Positions 20,737 through 28,011 of a stretch of DNA of 42,876 nucleotides are shown one piece after another. The DNA lies in the NCBI GenBank assembly GCA_034211275.1, contig JAXHTF010000024.1, forward strand, positions 12,501 through 55,376. Reading direction: 5' to 3'. The position numbers and the translations under genes were made by a program. Position 1 is the first letter of the stretch, and the number at the start of each line of letters is the position of its first letter. The notes beneath the pieces are model-generated. The model saw only the letters and a list, made by a program, of their open reading frames with translations. It had not been told where the DNA came from and made no database searches. The DNA is from Acidobacteriota bacterium. Lineage in GTDB: Bacteria > Acidobacteriota > Thermoanaerobaculia > Multivoradales > JAHZIX01.

Positions 20737-21966
20737 ATGAGCGAGACTAAATTTCTCCCCGTCGACGAGCAGATGGAGCTGCTCACCCGTGGCCATGTCG
20801 ATCTGGTGGACGAGGAGCAGCTGCGCGCCAAGCTCGAGCGTTCCCGCAAGACCGGCAAGCCCCTCACCGTCAAGACCGGCTTCGACCCCTCGTCGCCGGA
20901 TCTCCACGTGGGGCATTCGGTGCTGATCCGCAAGATGGCCCACTTCCAGCAGCTGGGGCACCGGGTGGTCTTCCTCATCGGCGACTTCACCGCCATGATC
21001 GGCGACCCCACCGGCAAGAAGGCGGCGCGGCCGCAGCTCAGCCACAAACAGGTGGAGGAGAACGCCGCCACCTACGCTCAGCAGGTCTTCCACATTCTGG
21101 ACGCCGAGCGCACCGTCATCGACTACAACAACCGCTGGCTCGGGGAGCTGGGCAGCGCCGGCATGATCCGCCTCGCCGGCCGCTACACCCTCGCCCGCAT
21201 GATGGAGCGGGAGGACTTCCGCACCCGCTTCCACGACAACCAGCCCATCCACCTCCACGAGCTCCTCTACCCGCTGGTCCAGGGCTACGACTCCATCGCC
21301 CTCGAAGCGGACGTGGAGCTCGGCGGCCACGACCAGATCTTCAATCTGCTGGTGGGCCGGACGCTGATGAAAGAAGAGGGCTTGGAGCCTCAGGTGGTGC
21401 TCACCGTGCCGCTGCTGGTGGGCACCGACGGCACCGAAAAAATGTCCAAGAGCCTGGGCAACGCCATCGCCCTGGAGGACCCGCCGCAGGAGGTCTACGG
21501 CAAGACCATGTCGATCCCTGACGACCTGATGTGGGATTGGTTCCTGCTCCTCACCGACCTGCCGGAGGCGGAGATCGAGGCCCGCAAGCGGGGCCTGGCG
21601 GAAGGCAAGCACCACCCCAAGGAGCTCAAGCAGGAGCTCGCCCGCCACCTGGTGGCCACCTACCACGGCACCGAGGCGGCCCAGTCGGCCCAGGCGGAAT
21701 TCGACAAAATCTTCGCCGGCGGCGGCGTCCCCGACGACGTCCCCGAGGCCACCGCCCAGGCCCCGATCAAGATCGTCCAGGCGATGCGCGACAACGGCCT
21801 CGCCTCCTCCAACAAAGAGGCCCGCCGCCTCCTCGACCAAGGCGCCGTCTCCATCGACGGCGAAGGGATTCAGGATCCCCACCACGCCCTAGAGCCCCAA
21901 GGCAAGCCCTACCTGCTCAAGGTTGGCAAGCGGCGGTTTTTGAAGCTGACGGTGGAAGAAGGCTGA
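20737..21966 (+). CDS. tyrS: Tyrosyl-tRNA synthetase (TyrZ-type)
   Basis: Charges tRNA-Tyr in the cytosol. The 409-residue class I synthetase has the HIGH-equivalent HVGH (57-60) in PDLHVGHSVLIRK, IGDFTAMIGDPTGKK, the tyrosine-binding region VQGYDSIALEADVELGGHDQ and the KMSKS loop (235-239). The last ~65 residues form an S4 RNA-binding domain (ASSNKEARRLLDQGAVSIDG). The motif order and length fit the TyrRS group represented by Bacillus TyrZ. ATG 20737 is chosen because the upstream in-frame stretch lies in the repeat element. It is the last clear core gene before the accessory DNA. Confidence 0.95.
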   Translation: MSETKFLPVDEQMELLTRGHVDLVDEEQLRAKLERSRKTGKPLTVKTGFDPSSPDLHVGHSVLIRKMAHFQQLGHRVVFLIGDFTAMIGDPTGKKAARPQLSHKQVEENAATYAQQVFHILDAERTVIDYNNRWLGELGSAGMIRLAGRYTLARMMEREDFRTRFHDNQPIHLHELLYPLVQGYDSIALEADVELGGHDQIFNLLVGRTLMKEEGLEPQVVLTVPLLVGTDGTEKMSKSLGNAIALEDPPQEVYGKTMSIPDDLMWDWFLLLTDLPEAEIEARKRGLAEGKHHPKELKQELARHLVATYHGTEAAQSAQAEFDKIFAGGGVPDDVPEATAQAPIKIVQAMRDNGLASSNKEARRLLDQGAVSIDGEGIQDPHHALEPQGKPYLLKVGKRRFLKLTVEEG

Positions 21967-22028
21967 GCCGACTCAGTAGGTCGACGAACTGAGTGGTAGT
22001 AGCAAGCGCTTGGACAGTTTTCCAAGAG

Positions 22029-22260
22029 CTACCGAGGCGAAGAGGTTCCAGGCTTCACCATGGAAGTAGCCCGCAGGAGCGCTCGTAGCGCTTCATTGAC
22101 CGACTCCTCGCTGGCGAACGCCTCCGCAACATCCGGGTCCAGCCGGACCAGATTCGTGCCATTGCGATAAGCCTCGGCGTACTTCCCCTGGACTCCACCG
22201 GGCATCTTGGAGAAGTCGTATTCCGTCCTCAGCTCGTCTTGCCCCCCTATCTTCTCTCAT
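22029..22260 (-). pseudogene. Frameshifted BrnT-associated antitoxin-like gene
   Basis: Read on the minus strand after the GGGGGG run at 22242-22247, one frame gives DELRTEYDFSKMPGGVQGKY, then GTNLVRLDPDVAEAFASEESVNEALRALL and a stop at 22029. This is the pattern of a small protein family found after BrnT toxins. The ATG at 22260 is one frame off. Removing a single G from the run would join it (MREDRGQDELRTEYDF) into a ~75-aa protein. It is therefore either a pseudogene, a slippage-controlled gene or a base-call error. Family naming is by memory of the pattern. Confidence 0.6.
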
Positions 22261-22318
22261 AGAACTGCCGCTCCTTCCGAGTGGCCTTTCGTGCGCTGAT
22301 GATCCGCACCCGCGGAGG
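22247..22318 (-). pseudogene. BrnT (DUF497) toxin C-terminal remnant
   Basis: The minus strand reads RVRIISARKATRKERQFYE followed by a stop at 22247-22249. This is the hallmark C-terminus of BrnT-type RNase toxins (IRIISARKAT-x-x-E-R). An in-frame TAG lies directly upstream at 22319-22321, and the rest of the gene is absent, replaced by the Phd-PIN operon control region. Its stop overlaps the start of the antitoxin-like remnant, as in intact pairs. Confidence 0.65.
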
Positions 22319-22332
22319 CTAGCCAAACCCAA

Positions 22333-22352
22333 TTGTAGTAACATACCTACAA
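22333..22352. promoter_or_regulatory. Probable operator of the Phd-PIN operon
   Basis: An inverted repeat TTGTAG-N8-CTACAA sits 18 bases before the antitoxin start, the usual place for autoregulatory binding of Phd/YefM-family antitoxins. A strong GAGGAGG ribosome site follows it. Confidence 0.5.
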
Positions 22353-22369
22353 GCTGAGGAGGCGGAAAG

Positions 22370-22624
22370 ATGACGACGACCCTGACCAGCCGAGAGTTCA
22401 ATCAGGATGCCAGCCGCGCCAAGAAGGCCGCGGAAGAAGGGCCCGTGGTCATCACCCACCGAGGCCGCCCCTCCCACGTGCTCTTGACGATCCAAGAATA
22501 CGACCGCCTCGCGGGCAACCAACCCTCCATCGTAGACCTGCTGGCGATGCCGGAAGGCCAGGACATCGAATTCGAAGCGCCGCGCCTGAAAGGCCCGAAG
22601 CTCCAGCCGGTGGACCTCTCCTGA
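22370..22624 (+). CDS. Phd/YefM-family antitoxin
   Basis: An 84-residue antitoxin. The N-terminal 55 residues (TSREFNQDASRAKKAA, then GPVVITHRGRPSHVLLTIQEYDRL) fit the Phd/YefM DNA-binding and dimerisation fold. The C-terminal tail (FEAPRLKGPKLQPVDLS) is the likely toxin-neutralising segment. GAGGAGG precedes ATG 22370 by seven bases. Its stop overlaps the PIN toxin start by one base (TGATG). Expected to repress its own promoter through the palindrome upstream and to bind the PIN toxin. Confidence 0.9.
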   Translation: MTTTLTSREFNQDASRAKKAAEEGPVVITHRGRPSHVLLTIQEYDRLAGNQPSIVDLLAMPEGQDIEFEAPRLKGPKLQPVDLS

Positions 22625-23043
22625 TGTTCTTGTTGGACACGAACGTCGTGTCCGAGCTGAGAAGAGCCGGCAGCGGCAAAGCGGATGCTCAGGTCGTCAC
22701 CTGGGCCGAAAAAGTGCCGGCTCAACGGCTGTTCCTCTCGACCATCACCATCTTGGAGATCGAGGTCGGCATCCTCCGCCTCGAGCGCAAAAATTCCCAC
22801 CGAGGCTCGACCCTCCGCAGCTGGCTGGAAAATCAAGTCTTGGATGCTTTCGCGGGAAGGATCCTCCCCATCGATATCCCCGTCGCCCACCAATGCGCCC
22901 AGCTCCACACCCCCGACCCCAAACCCGAACGTGACGCCCTCATCGCCGCCACCGCCCTGGTGCATGGCCTAACCGTGGTCACACGAAACACCAGCGACTT
23001 TGCAGCCATGGTGGAGAAGACCATCAACCCTTGGCAGGCCTGA
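22624..23043 (+). CDS. PIN-domain toxin (VapC/FitB-like RNase)
   Basis: A 139-residue PIN-domain ribonuclease toxin. Acidic residues expected at the Mg site are present: Asp5 in LLDTNVVSELRR, Glu45 in TITILEIEVGI, Asp104 in ERDALIAATAL and Asp125 in VTRNTSDF. The LEIEVGILRLERK and GLTVVTRNTSDF segments resemble FitB/StbB-type VapC proteins. It is translationally coupled to the Phd antitoxin. All catalytic residues are intact, unlike the neighbouring decayed BrnT pair. It targets RNA in the cytosol by family; the exact substrate is unknown. Confidence 0.9.
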   Translation: MFLLDTNVVSELRRAGSGKADAQVVTWAEKVPAQRLFLSTITILEIEVGILRLERKNSHRGSTLRSWLENQVLDAFAGRILPIDIPVAHQCAQLHTPDPKPERDALIAATALVHGLTVVTRNTSDFAAMVEKTINPWQA

Positions 23044-23195
23044 CCGCCTCCACGCGAAGCGTTAGCAAGCTCATGGCTAGAGGCCGCCTCGACCGACGAG
23101 GTGCCCCGCCGTAGGGAGGCAGACAGACCTCTCCCAAGCCGGAAACACCCGGCTTCGAGAACTCGCTACAAATTGTGCGGTGAAGAAGAAAGAAA

Positions 23196-23245
23196 TGGTG
23201 GAGCTGATCGGGATCGAACCGACGACCTCTTGAATGCCATTCAAA
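23196..23245 (-). other. 3' fragment of tRNA-Ala(GGC), probable att site
   Basis: On the minus strand, 23245 down to 23196 reads as tRNA positions 27-76. The anticodon stem is TTTGA/TCAAG with loop ATGGCAT (U33, anticodon GGC). Then come a 5-nt variable region, the T-arm GTCGG-TTCGATC-CCGAT, the 3' acceptor strand CAGCTCC, A73 and encoded CCA. No D-arm or 5' acceptor strand is found beyond 23245, so this is only the 3' part. It lies 129 bp before a tyrosine integrase, as expected for the far end of an element integrated in a tRNA-Ala gene; the intact copy would be outside the window. Confidence 0.75.
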
Positions 23246-23270
23246 ATTACCGCTTTTGTCCGAGGTGCAG

Positions 23271-23292
23271 AAGTGCCTGAAAACAGGCACTT
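23271..23292. other. Perfect short hairpin between att fragment and integrase
   Basis: AGTGCCTG-AAAA-CAGGCACT forms an 8-bp stem, 9 bp with the flanking A-T pair. It lies in the 330-bp gap (23044-23373) between the PIN toxin and the integrase, which otherwise holds only the tRNA fragment. It could be an integrase arm/core site or a weak terminator; there is only a three-T run after it. Confidence 0.4.
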
Positions 23293-23373
23293 TCTCCTTG
23301 TTCGGCAGGCAGAAGTTTGTCACAATTTGAGCGAACCTGATTGCTATCTGATTGCTGGAGGGAGCACTTGACT

Positions 23374-24597
23374 ATGCAGCAACGCATCACCAAACGAGCC
23401 GTCGATTCCCTGATTGCCAGCAATCAGAAGCCGGTCTTCCTCTGGGACAGAGAGCTCAAGGGCTTCGGCGTCAAGGCGCTCCCCTCGGGAAGAAAGGTCT
23501 TCCTCCTCCAGTACCGCATGCCGGGCGACAGCTGGAAGAAGGCACCCAAACGCCTCACCATTGGCGCCGTCGGCACCCTCACCCCGGAGCAAGCACGTAG
23601 GCGTGCCTCAGAGCTCCTCCTCGGCATCGCAGCCGGTGAGGATCCGCGAGAGGCCATCCGCCGCCAAACAGACACGCCCACCATGACCGACCTCGCCGAG
23701 CGCTTCCTCGCCGAGTACCTGCCCGGTAAGAAGCGACCACCCCGCGCCTCGACCATCTCCTTCTATGAGGGCCTCTTTCGCTGCCATGTCACCCCACGCC
23801 TCGGGGATATCCCGGTAGCCGATGTCACCACGGCGCAGGTCGAAGGGCTTCACCAGACACTTCGCCACAAGCCCTATGTGGCCAATCGCGTCCTCTCCAT
23901 GCTCCAGAACGCCTTCGACCAGGCTGAGCGCTGGCAGTGGCGACCGCAGCTCTCGAACCCCGCTCGCCACGTCGAGCGCTACCCGGAAGCCAAGCGTGGC
24001 GCCAAGACCGAGGTCATGCTCTCCTCAGAGCAAATGTCCGCACTCCTCCAGGCCATTGACGCCGAAGAAGCTGAGGGCGGCAACCCGACCGCCTGCACCG
24101 CCATCCGCTTCGCGTTCTGGACGGGCTGGCGTATTGGTGAGGTGCTAAGGCTCGAATGGGACCGGATCGACATGGAGCAAGGCGTGGCAACGCTGCTCCA
24201 GACCAAGACGGCGGAGACAGAACGCCGGCAGCTACCGGCGGAGGCAGTAAGCCTCCTTGAAGAGGTGACGCGGCTCGCAGGGTGCAAATACGTCTTCCCC
24301 GGCGCTGATGCCAGAGGGCATCTGACCACGGTGCGTCGTCCGTGGCAGAACATCTGCAAGCGGGCCGGTCTCGACGACCTCCCTGGCCTCGGCGCCTTCC
24401 GCCTCCATGACCTACGCCACAATGTGGTGAGCTGGGATGTCTCTCGGGGCGTGCCCTTGGAGATTGCCGGCAGGAACGTAGGCCACCGGTCGAGGAGATC
24501 GACGGAGGTCTACGCCCACTTCGCACCGGATGCGCTGAAGAAGGCAGCTGATGAGCGGGCGCGGGCTATGCGGGAGGCGATGGAGGGGAAAGACTAG
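23374..24597 (+). CDS. P4-type tyrosine integrase (DUF4102 family)
   Basis: A 407-residue integrase of a genomic island. The N-terminal ~85 residues (KRAVDSLIA, then FLWDRELKGFGVKALPSGRK) match the DUF4102 arm-binding domain of P4-like integrases. A central SAM-like domain follows, then the catalytic domain with Arg in FWTGWRIGEVLRLEWDRI, His-x-x-Arg in RLHDLRHNVVSW, His in NVGHRS and Tyr in EVYAHF. ATG 23374 is preferred; GGAGGG lies 11 bases upstream. An upstream TTG at 23341 would add 11 residues with no homology. It sits next to a tRNA-Ala 3' fragment, supporting tRNA-targeted integration. Confidence 0.92.
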   Translation: MQQRITKRAVDSLIASNQKPVFLWDRELKGFGVKALPSGRKVFLLQYRMPGDSWKKAPKRLTIGAVGTLTPEQARRRASELLLGIAAGEDPREAIRRQTDTPTMTDLAERFLAEYLPGKKRPPRASTISFYEGLFRCHVTPRLGDIPVADVTTAQVEGLHQTLRHKPYVANRVLSMLQNAFDQAERWQWRPQLSNPARHVERYPEAKRGAKTEVMLSSEQMSALLQAIDAEEAEGGNPTACTAIRFAFWTGWRIGEVLRLEWDRIDMEQGVATLLQTKTAETERRQLPAEAVSLLEEVTRLAGCKYVFPGADARGHLTTVRRPWQNICKRAGLDDLPGLGAFRLHDLRHNVVSWDVSRGVPLEIAGRNVGHRSRRSTEVYAHFAPDALKKAADERARAMREAMEGKD

Positions 24598-24646
24598 GCG
24601 AGGCGCCCACAACCGAAAGACCGTCGGGCGCCTCACCATTTTTGAG

Positions 24647-24820
24647 CTACTTCTCCTTCCTCACTCCCTTGAAGGGTTTCGGGTCGGCCTTCTGGTCGAT
24701 GAAAAGACCAGTCTCAGTATCTCGCTTGGTCCATCGTTGATTCTTCGGGTTGAACACCTGTGAACGCTGGCGCACCGCACCTTTGCGATGGCCGTCACCT
24801 GTCGGAGGATTCTTCGCCAT
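24647..24820 (-). CDS. 57-aa basic protein, partner of Cas2-like gene
   Basis: A 57-residue, strongly basic protein: MAKNPPTGDGHRKGAVRQRS, then FNPKNQRWTKRDTETGLFID and a KPFKGVRKEK end. I recognise the pattern as a widespread uncharacterised small family, without a known function. AGGAG lies seven bases before ATG 24820. It begins 10 bp after the stop of the Cas2-like gene on the same strand, so the two are one operon driven from the divergent promoter at 25201-25229. The charge suggests nucleic-acid binding, which is inference. Confidence 0.8.
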   Translation of the reverse strand: MAKNPPTGDGHRKGAVRQRSQVFNPKNQRWTKRDTETGLFIDQKADPKPFKGVRKEK

Positions 24821-24830
24821 TTTGATTCTC

Positions 24831-25109
24831 CTATGCTGCCTGCCGGAAGTACTTGTTGATCCAGTCCCAGGCTTCCTGGGTGAGCCAGCCTGAGTAGTCA
24901 TTTGAAACTCTGATGACGAGGACTGAGTCATTCTTGTCGAGATGCTGCGCTAGGCGGTTGTAGAGCTGCCCAGCAGTCTCTCGAGTCGCGATCAGCCAGG
25001 TAGATCCGAGGTAGTGCCACCAATCTGGGGAATTCTTGAGCTCATTAGTGAGCCCCGAGTAGTTCTTGCCTGGCTTCCTCAGGTCATACGATACGTTGTA
25101 AATATACAC
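24831..25109 (-). CDS. SinR-family / Cas2-like small protein
   Basis: A 92-residue protein: VYIYNVSYDLRKPGKNYSGL at the start, then WWHYLGSTWLIATRETAGQL and DSVLVIRVSNDYSGWL. The pattern beta1-YDL...W..L.STW.I-D..LVI.V is that of the ferredoxin-like Cas2/VapD-type fold; homologues are labelled SinR family. Cas2/VapD relatives include nucleases and structural DNA binders, but no activity can be assigned here. The start is GTG 25109, preceded by a perfect AGGAGGT eight bases upstream. No CRISPR repeats or cas1 are nearby. It is divergent from an XRE repressor and ImmA-type protease. Confidence 0.8.
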   Translation of the reverse strand: MYIYNVSYDLRKPGKNYSGLTNELKNSPDWWHYLGSTWLIATRETAGQLYNRLAQHLDKNDSVLVIRVSNDYSGWLTQEAWDWINKYFRQAA

Positions 25110-25195
25110 TTCTGCTTACCTCCTGAAATAGAGAGGGTTGAGGGTCGGAGGAGGTCTGAGGCACCTGGGGGGCCAGCGCCTTCTCCATAGATTAG

Positions 25196-25241
25196 ATGTG
25201 AGTATACGGCATGTTCGTAATGATGTCAAGAGTACTCACAT
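25196..25241. promoter_or_regulatory. Inverted repeat flanking the divergent promoter
   Basis: ATGTGAGTA (25196-25204) and TACTCACAT (25233-25241) are a perfect 9-bp inverted repeat. They bracket the -10 and -35 of the Cas2-like operon promoter, a layout suited to repression by the divergent XRE protein. Confidence 0.65.
25201..25229 (-). promoter_or_regulatory. Near-consensus sigma70 promoter of the Cas2-like operon
   Basis: On the minus strand a perfect TTGACA (25224-25229) and TATACT (25201-25206) are 17 bp apart. Such a strong promoter overlapped by an inverted repeat implies tight repression. Leader length to the GTG at 25109 is about 85 nt. Confidence 0.75.
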
Positions 25242-25250
25242 GATTGTCTA

Positions 25251-25264
25251 GCAAACATGTTTGC
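25251..25264. promoter_or_regulatory. 14-bp perfect palindrome, XRE operator candidate
   Basis: GCAAACATGTTTGC is a perfect 14-bp palindrome directly before the -35 of the XRE gene and is typical in size for an XRE-family dimer site. Autoregulation is inferred. Confidence 0.6.
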
Positions 25265-25268
25265 GATA

Positions 25269-25297
25269 TTGACATCCTGGGCCAGCATGCGTAGGAT
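25269..25297 (+). promoter_or_regulatory. Promoter of the XRE-ImmA operon
   Basis: TTGACA (25269-25274) and TAGGAT (25292-25297) are 17 bp apart. The -10 ends six bases before ATG 25304, so the predicted transcript starts at or within a base of the start codon. Confidence 0.65.
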
Positions 25298-25303
25298 GCA
25301 GAC

Positions 25304-25681
25304 ATGGTTGAGCTCTTCTACAGTGACTTTGGGCAACGACTTGCACAGGCTCGACGCAGGAGCGGCCGAGAACTTACCCAGCACGAGCTTGCGGAGCGGA
25401 TTGGGCTGAGCCGCTCTTCTCTAGCAAACATCGAGAGAGGCAGACAGAGAGTCCACTTACACGTCCTTGTTCGGCTTGCAGAGGCCCTTGAGATGCCTCC
25501 ATCTGAGCTACTCCCGACCTCTTCAAGGGGAGGCAGCTCGACGGAAAGAGCGCTCAAGGGAGTCGGAGTGTCGGATAGCGTAATTCAGCGCGCCATTGAG
25601 AGCATGGAGGATGTCGATGACGTGGACAACGAGAGCAGCAGAAAGAGCGCAGGAGCTTCTGAACGAGCTGCAGGTCCATGA
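25304..25681 (+). CDS. XRE-family helix-turn-helix regulator
   Basis: A 125-residue regulator. Residues 8-66 form a Cro/CI-type HTH: FGQRLAQARRRSGRELTQHE, LAERIGLSRSSLANIERGRQ and LVRLAEALEMPPSELLP. The C-terminal half is charged and probably mediates dimerisation or recognition by the protease encoded next. Its gene overlaps the ImmA/IrrE-type gene by 65 bp in another frame. The divergent Cas2-like operon and two palindromes suggest that it represses that operon and itself, as in ImmR/ImmA of ICEBs1. Confidence 0.9.
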   Translation: MVELFYSDFGQRLAQARRRSGRELTQHELAERIGLSRSSLANIERGRQRVHLHVLVRLAEALEMPPSELLPTSSRGGSSTERALKGVGVSDSVIQRAIESMEDVDDVDNESSRKSAGASERAAGP

Positions 25682-26141
25682 AGCGCCCATTGATGTCCGA
25701 GACATTGGCAGACAGCTCGGAGTCATCGTCCTTGAGGAAGACCTAGAGGGTGAAGTTTCCGGGATGTTGACGCGGGAAGCGCGGCGCCCCGTGATCCTAG
25801 TCAATCGGAGCGATTCGATAACCAGGAAGCGATTCAGCATCGCCCATGAGCTAGGGCACTTCCTGCTACATAAGGAGACGGTCTTCGTAGATCGACGGGT
25901 TCGATTTCGGAATCAGCGCTCGAGCCTTGGGATCGACCGAGAGGAAATCGAGGCGAATCAGTTCGCGGCGGAACTCTTGATGCCCACCGACTTCATTGGA
26001 CGCATCTTCAGCCAGCTCCAGGATGCCGGCTGTGCGGAAGACTGCGAAGAACTTGTATCAAAGATGGCAGGCAGCTTCGAGGTGAGCCCTCAGGCGATGG
26101 AGATCAGGCTTGTCAACCTCGGCATCCTCAGTACTGTCTAG
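25617..26141 (+). CDS. ImmA/IrrE-family metallopeptidase
   Basis: A 174-residue zinc peptidase. The motif RFSIAHELGHFLLH gives HELGH at 77-81, and REEIEANQFAAELLMP gives the third ligand near Glu112; both are hallmarks of ImmA/IrrE. Family members cleave XRE repressors to induce genes after a signal. The start is placed at ATG 25617 because GGAGG lies six bases before it; an earlier TTG or ATG would add only 2-7 residues. It overlaps the XRE gene, ensuring coupled expression. Its likely substrate is that XRE protein. Confidence 0.9.
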   Translation: MTWTTRAAERAQELLNELQVHEAPIDVRDIGRQLGVIVLEEDLEGEVSGMLTREARRPVILVNRSDSITRKRFSIAHELGHFLLHKETVFVDRRVRFRNQRSSLGIDREEIEANQFAAELLMPTDFIGRIFSQLQDAGCAEDCEELVSKMAGSFEVSPQAMEIRLVNLGILSTV

Positions 26142-26362
26142 CTCTACTCTCCTGCCTTCCAGGACGTTCGACTTTGGACTTTCCTAACTCGGGGCTTTGC
26201 ACTGGCAGAGGGTCTCCTCGCGAATAGCTACAGAGCAACCGTATTCCGATTTCGATCAGGGCTCTTTGTTTCCATACCGGATCAACTCCGATAGCCTCTC
26301 TTCATTCTCTGGGCCCTTCCTCGGCGAACGGCCCCATAACGAAGCGCATTCGTGGAGTTGAC

Positions 26363-27976
26363 GTGCCTGATTCGCCCCCTACAAACGAGACTCGGCTCTC
26401 AGAACGCTGGCGACCGCAGCTCGGCCTCGGCCTCATCCTCCTGTCCCTCGTTGCCTGGGCATCCTGGTTCATCTACCGGACCTCATTCAGGGTTGGCGAC
26501 TCGCGCGTGTTTTGCCTCTTCGACGACGCGATGATCTCGATGACCTACGCCCGGAATGTGGTCGAGGGATGGGGCCTGAACTGGGCGCGCTTTGGCGAGC
26601 CGGTCGAGGGCTTCACATGCCCACTCTGGGTGGCTGCAATGGTGCCGGTCAACCTACTGCCGGTCTCGCTTGAGGTTCGGAGCCTCTTCGTTCAGCTGCT
26701 CTCTTTGTGCCTACTGATGGTAATGCTTCTCCTGGTGAAGCGCTTGGTGACCGGGCACTTCGGGGCACCGACCCGAAGCCATTGGGTACCCGCCGTGGTT
26801 CTCACTGCTGGCTACTACCCGCTCCTCTACTGGTCGCTGATGGGCATGGAGACCGCGCTCCAAGCGGTCTTGCTTGTTGCTATGGTGCTCACGACACTCG
26901 ACATCACGGAGCGAAGAAGGCCTCGCCACGTCCTCTTTTTTTGTCTCGCCTCGCTCGCCTATTTGACCCGCATGGACATGCTGCTCTGTGTCGGTATCTG
27001 CGTGCTCTTTCTCGTTCTCACGGCACGGCCCCGCCGCGAGACGGTTCGCTCATGGGTTCTTGGTGGAGCGATCTTCCTCGGAACGCTCGTGTCGTATCAG
27101 GCATTTCGGTGGCTGTACTTCCATGATGTCCTGCCCAACACCTACTACCTCAAGCTCTCGGGTATCCCCCTGCATCTGCGCATTCTCCGAGGGCTTTCGG
27201 TGCTCCCGGATTTCCTGATTTCTCATGGTTGGATTCTGGGAATCTGTCTCGCGGGCATGCTCTTCGTACGGGAGAAGCGCCGCACGCTGCTTCTACCGCT
27301 CTGCATCGTGCTCGCCTACATCGCCTACAGCGTCTATGTCGGCGGTGACGCCTGGGAACACTCCCCCATCGACGCAAATCGCTTCGTCGCCTTCGCTCTG
27401 CCGCTGGTCTTCGTAGTGTTCACTGGCTTGGCGAATCGATTGCTCAGCCAGCTGGATGCAGGAAGGGTGCTTGGGCGCGAAGTGGGCACGAAGCTTCTCT
27501 ATGCTACGACCATGGTGCTCGCACTCATCACCAACGGGCTGCTGGTAAACCCGGAAAGCCGAGAGAAGTGGCAAGCAGCCTTGGTGACGGAGCGGCCTTT
27601 TCTCGTCACGAGCCACCACCTGGTCGCGACAGAGACGTTGTCGCTGAAGAAGCGTTTCCCATCCGGTACGCGGGTTGCCACTGCCTGGTCAGGGATTCCG
27701 GCCTACTTCACGGACTTCGAGATGGTAGATGTTCTTGGATACAATGATCCATTGATTGCCCACCTGGATCCAGTACCAAGCCTATCTGTCGACACGTTCG
27801 AGAAGATCACTCCTGGCCATATGAAGTGGAATCTGAACCTGACGATTGAGTCGAGACGGCCTCAGGTCTTTTACCAGACTTGGGGATATACTGAAGAACA
27901 ACTGAGACGCATACTCCCGGGATATGGGTATCAGCCCGACGGGAGCCTGTGGATCAGAGAAAGGTCAACGCATTAA
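26363..27976 (+). CDS. GT-C-type membrane glycosyltransferase
   Basis: A 537-residue membrane protein with about 10-12 hydrophobic segments; the first is near residues 20-38. The first periplasmic loop carries FDDAMISMTYARNVVEGWGL, then EPVEGFTCPLWV. This matches the DD-x-x-I-S-x-x-Y-A-R-N...G.G...N...VEG.T...W pattern of bacterial GT-C glycosyltransferases that use polyprenyl-phosphate sugars (PMT/ArnT/AftB-like). Acidic Asp54/Asp55 are the catalytic candidates. The start is GTG 26363, with GGAG five bases upstream. It precedes a secreted protein by 35 bp, which could be its acceptor; that is speculation. Confidence 0.82.
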   Translation: MPDSPPTNETRLSERWRPQLGLGLILLSLVAWASWFIYRTSFRVGDSRVFCLFDDAMISMTYARNVVEGWGLNWARFGEPVEGFTCPLWVAAMVPVNLLPVSLEVRSLFVQLLSLCLLMVMLLLVKRLVTGHFGAPTRSHWVPAVVLTAGYYPLLYWSLMGMETALQAVLLVAMVLTTLDITERRRPRHVLFFCLASLAYLTRMDMLLCVGICVLFLVLTARPRRETVRSWVLGGAIFLGTLVSYQAFRWLYFHDVLPNTYYLKLSGIPLHLRILRGLSVLPDFLISHGWILGICLAGMLFVREKRRTLLLPLCIVLAYIAYSVYVGGDAWEHSPIDANRFVAFALPLVFVVFTGLANRLLSQLDAGRVLGREVGTKLLYATTMVLALITNGLLVNPESREKWQAALVTERPFLVTSHHLVATETLSLKKRFPSGTRVATAWSGIPAYFTDFEMVDVLGYNDPLIAHLDPVPSLSVDTFEKITPGHMKWNLNLTIESRRPQVFYQTWGYTEEQLRRILPGYGYQPDGSLWIRERSTH

Positions 27977-28011
27977 CGACAAACCACGACCGCCTACCAA
28001 CAAGGACCCTG

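Noticed and set aside
23196-23340. Complete tRNA-Ala gene
   Set aside because: The anticodon and T arms are present, but no D-arm or 5' acceptor strand can be found on the expected side, so only a 3' fragment is claimed.
24831-25109. CRISPR adaptation gene cas2
   Set aside because: Only the Cas2-like fold pattern is seen; there is no cas1, no array and no repeat-spacer structure in the window.
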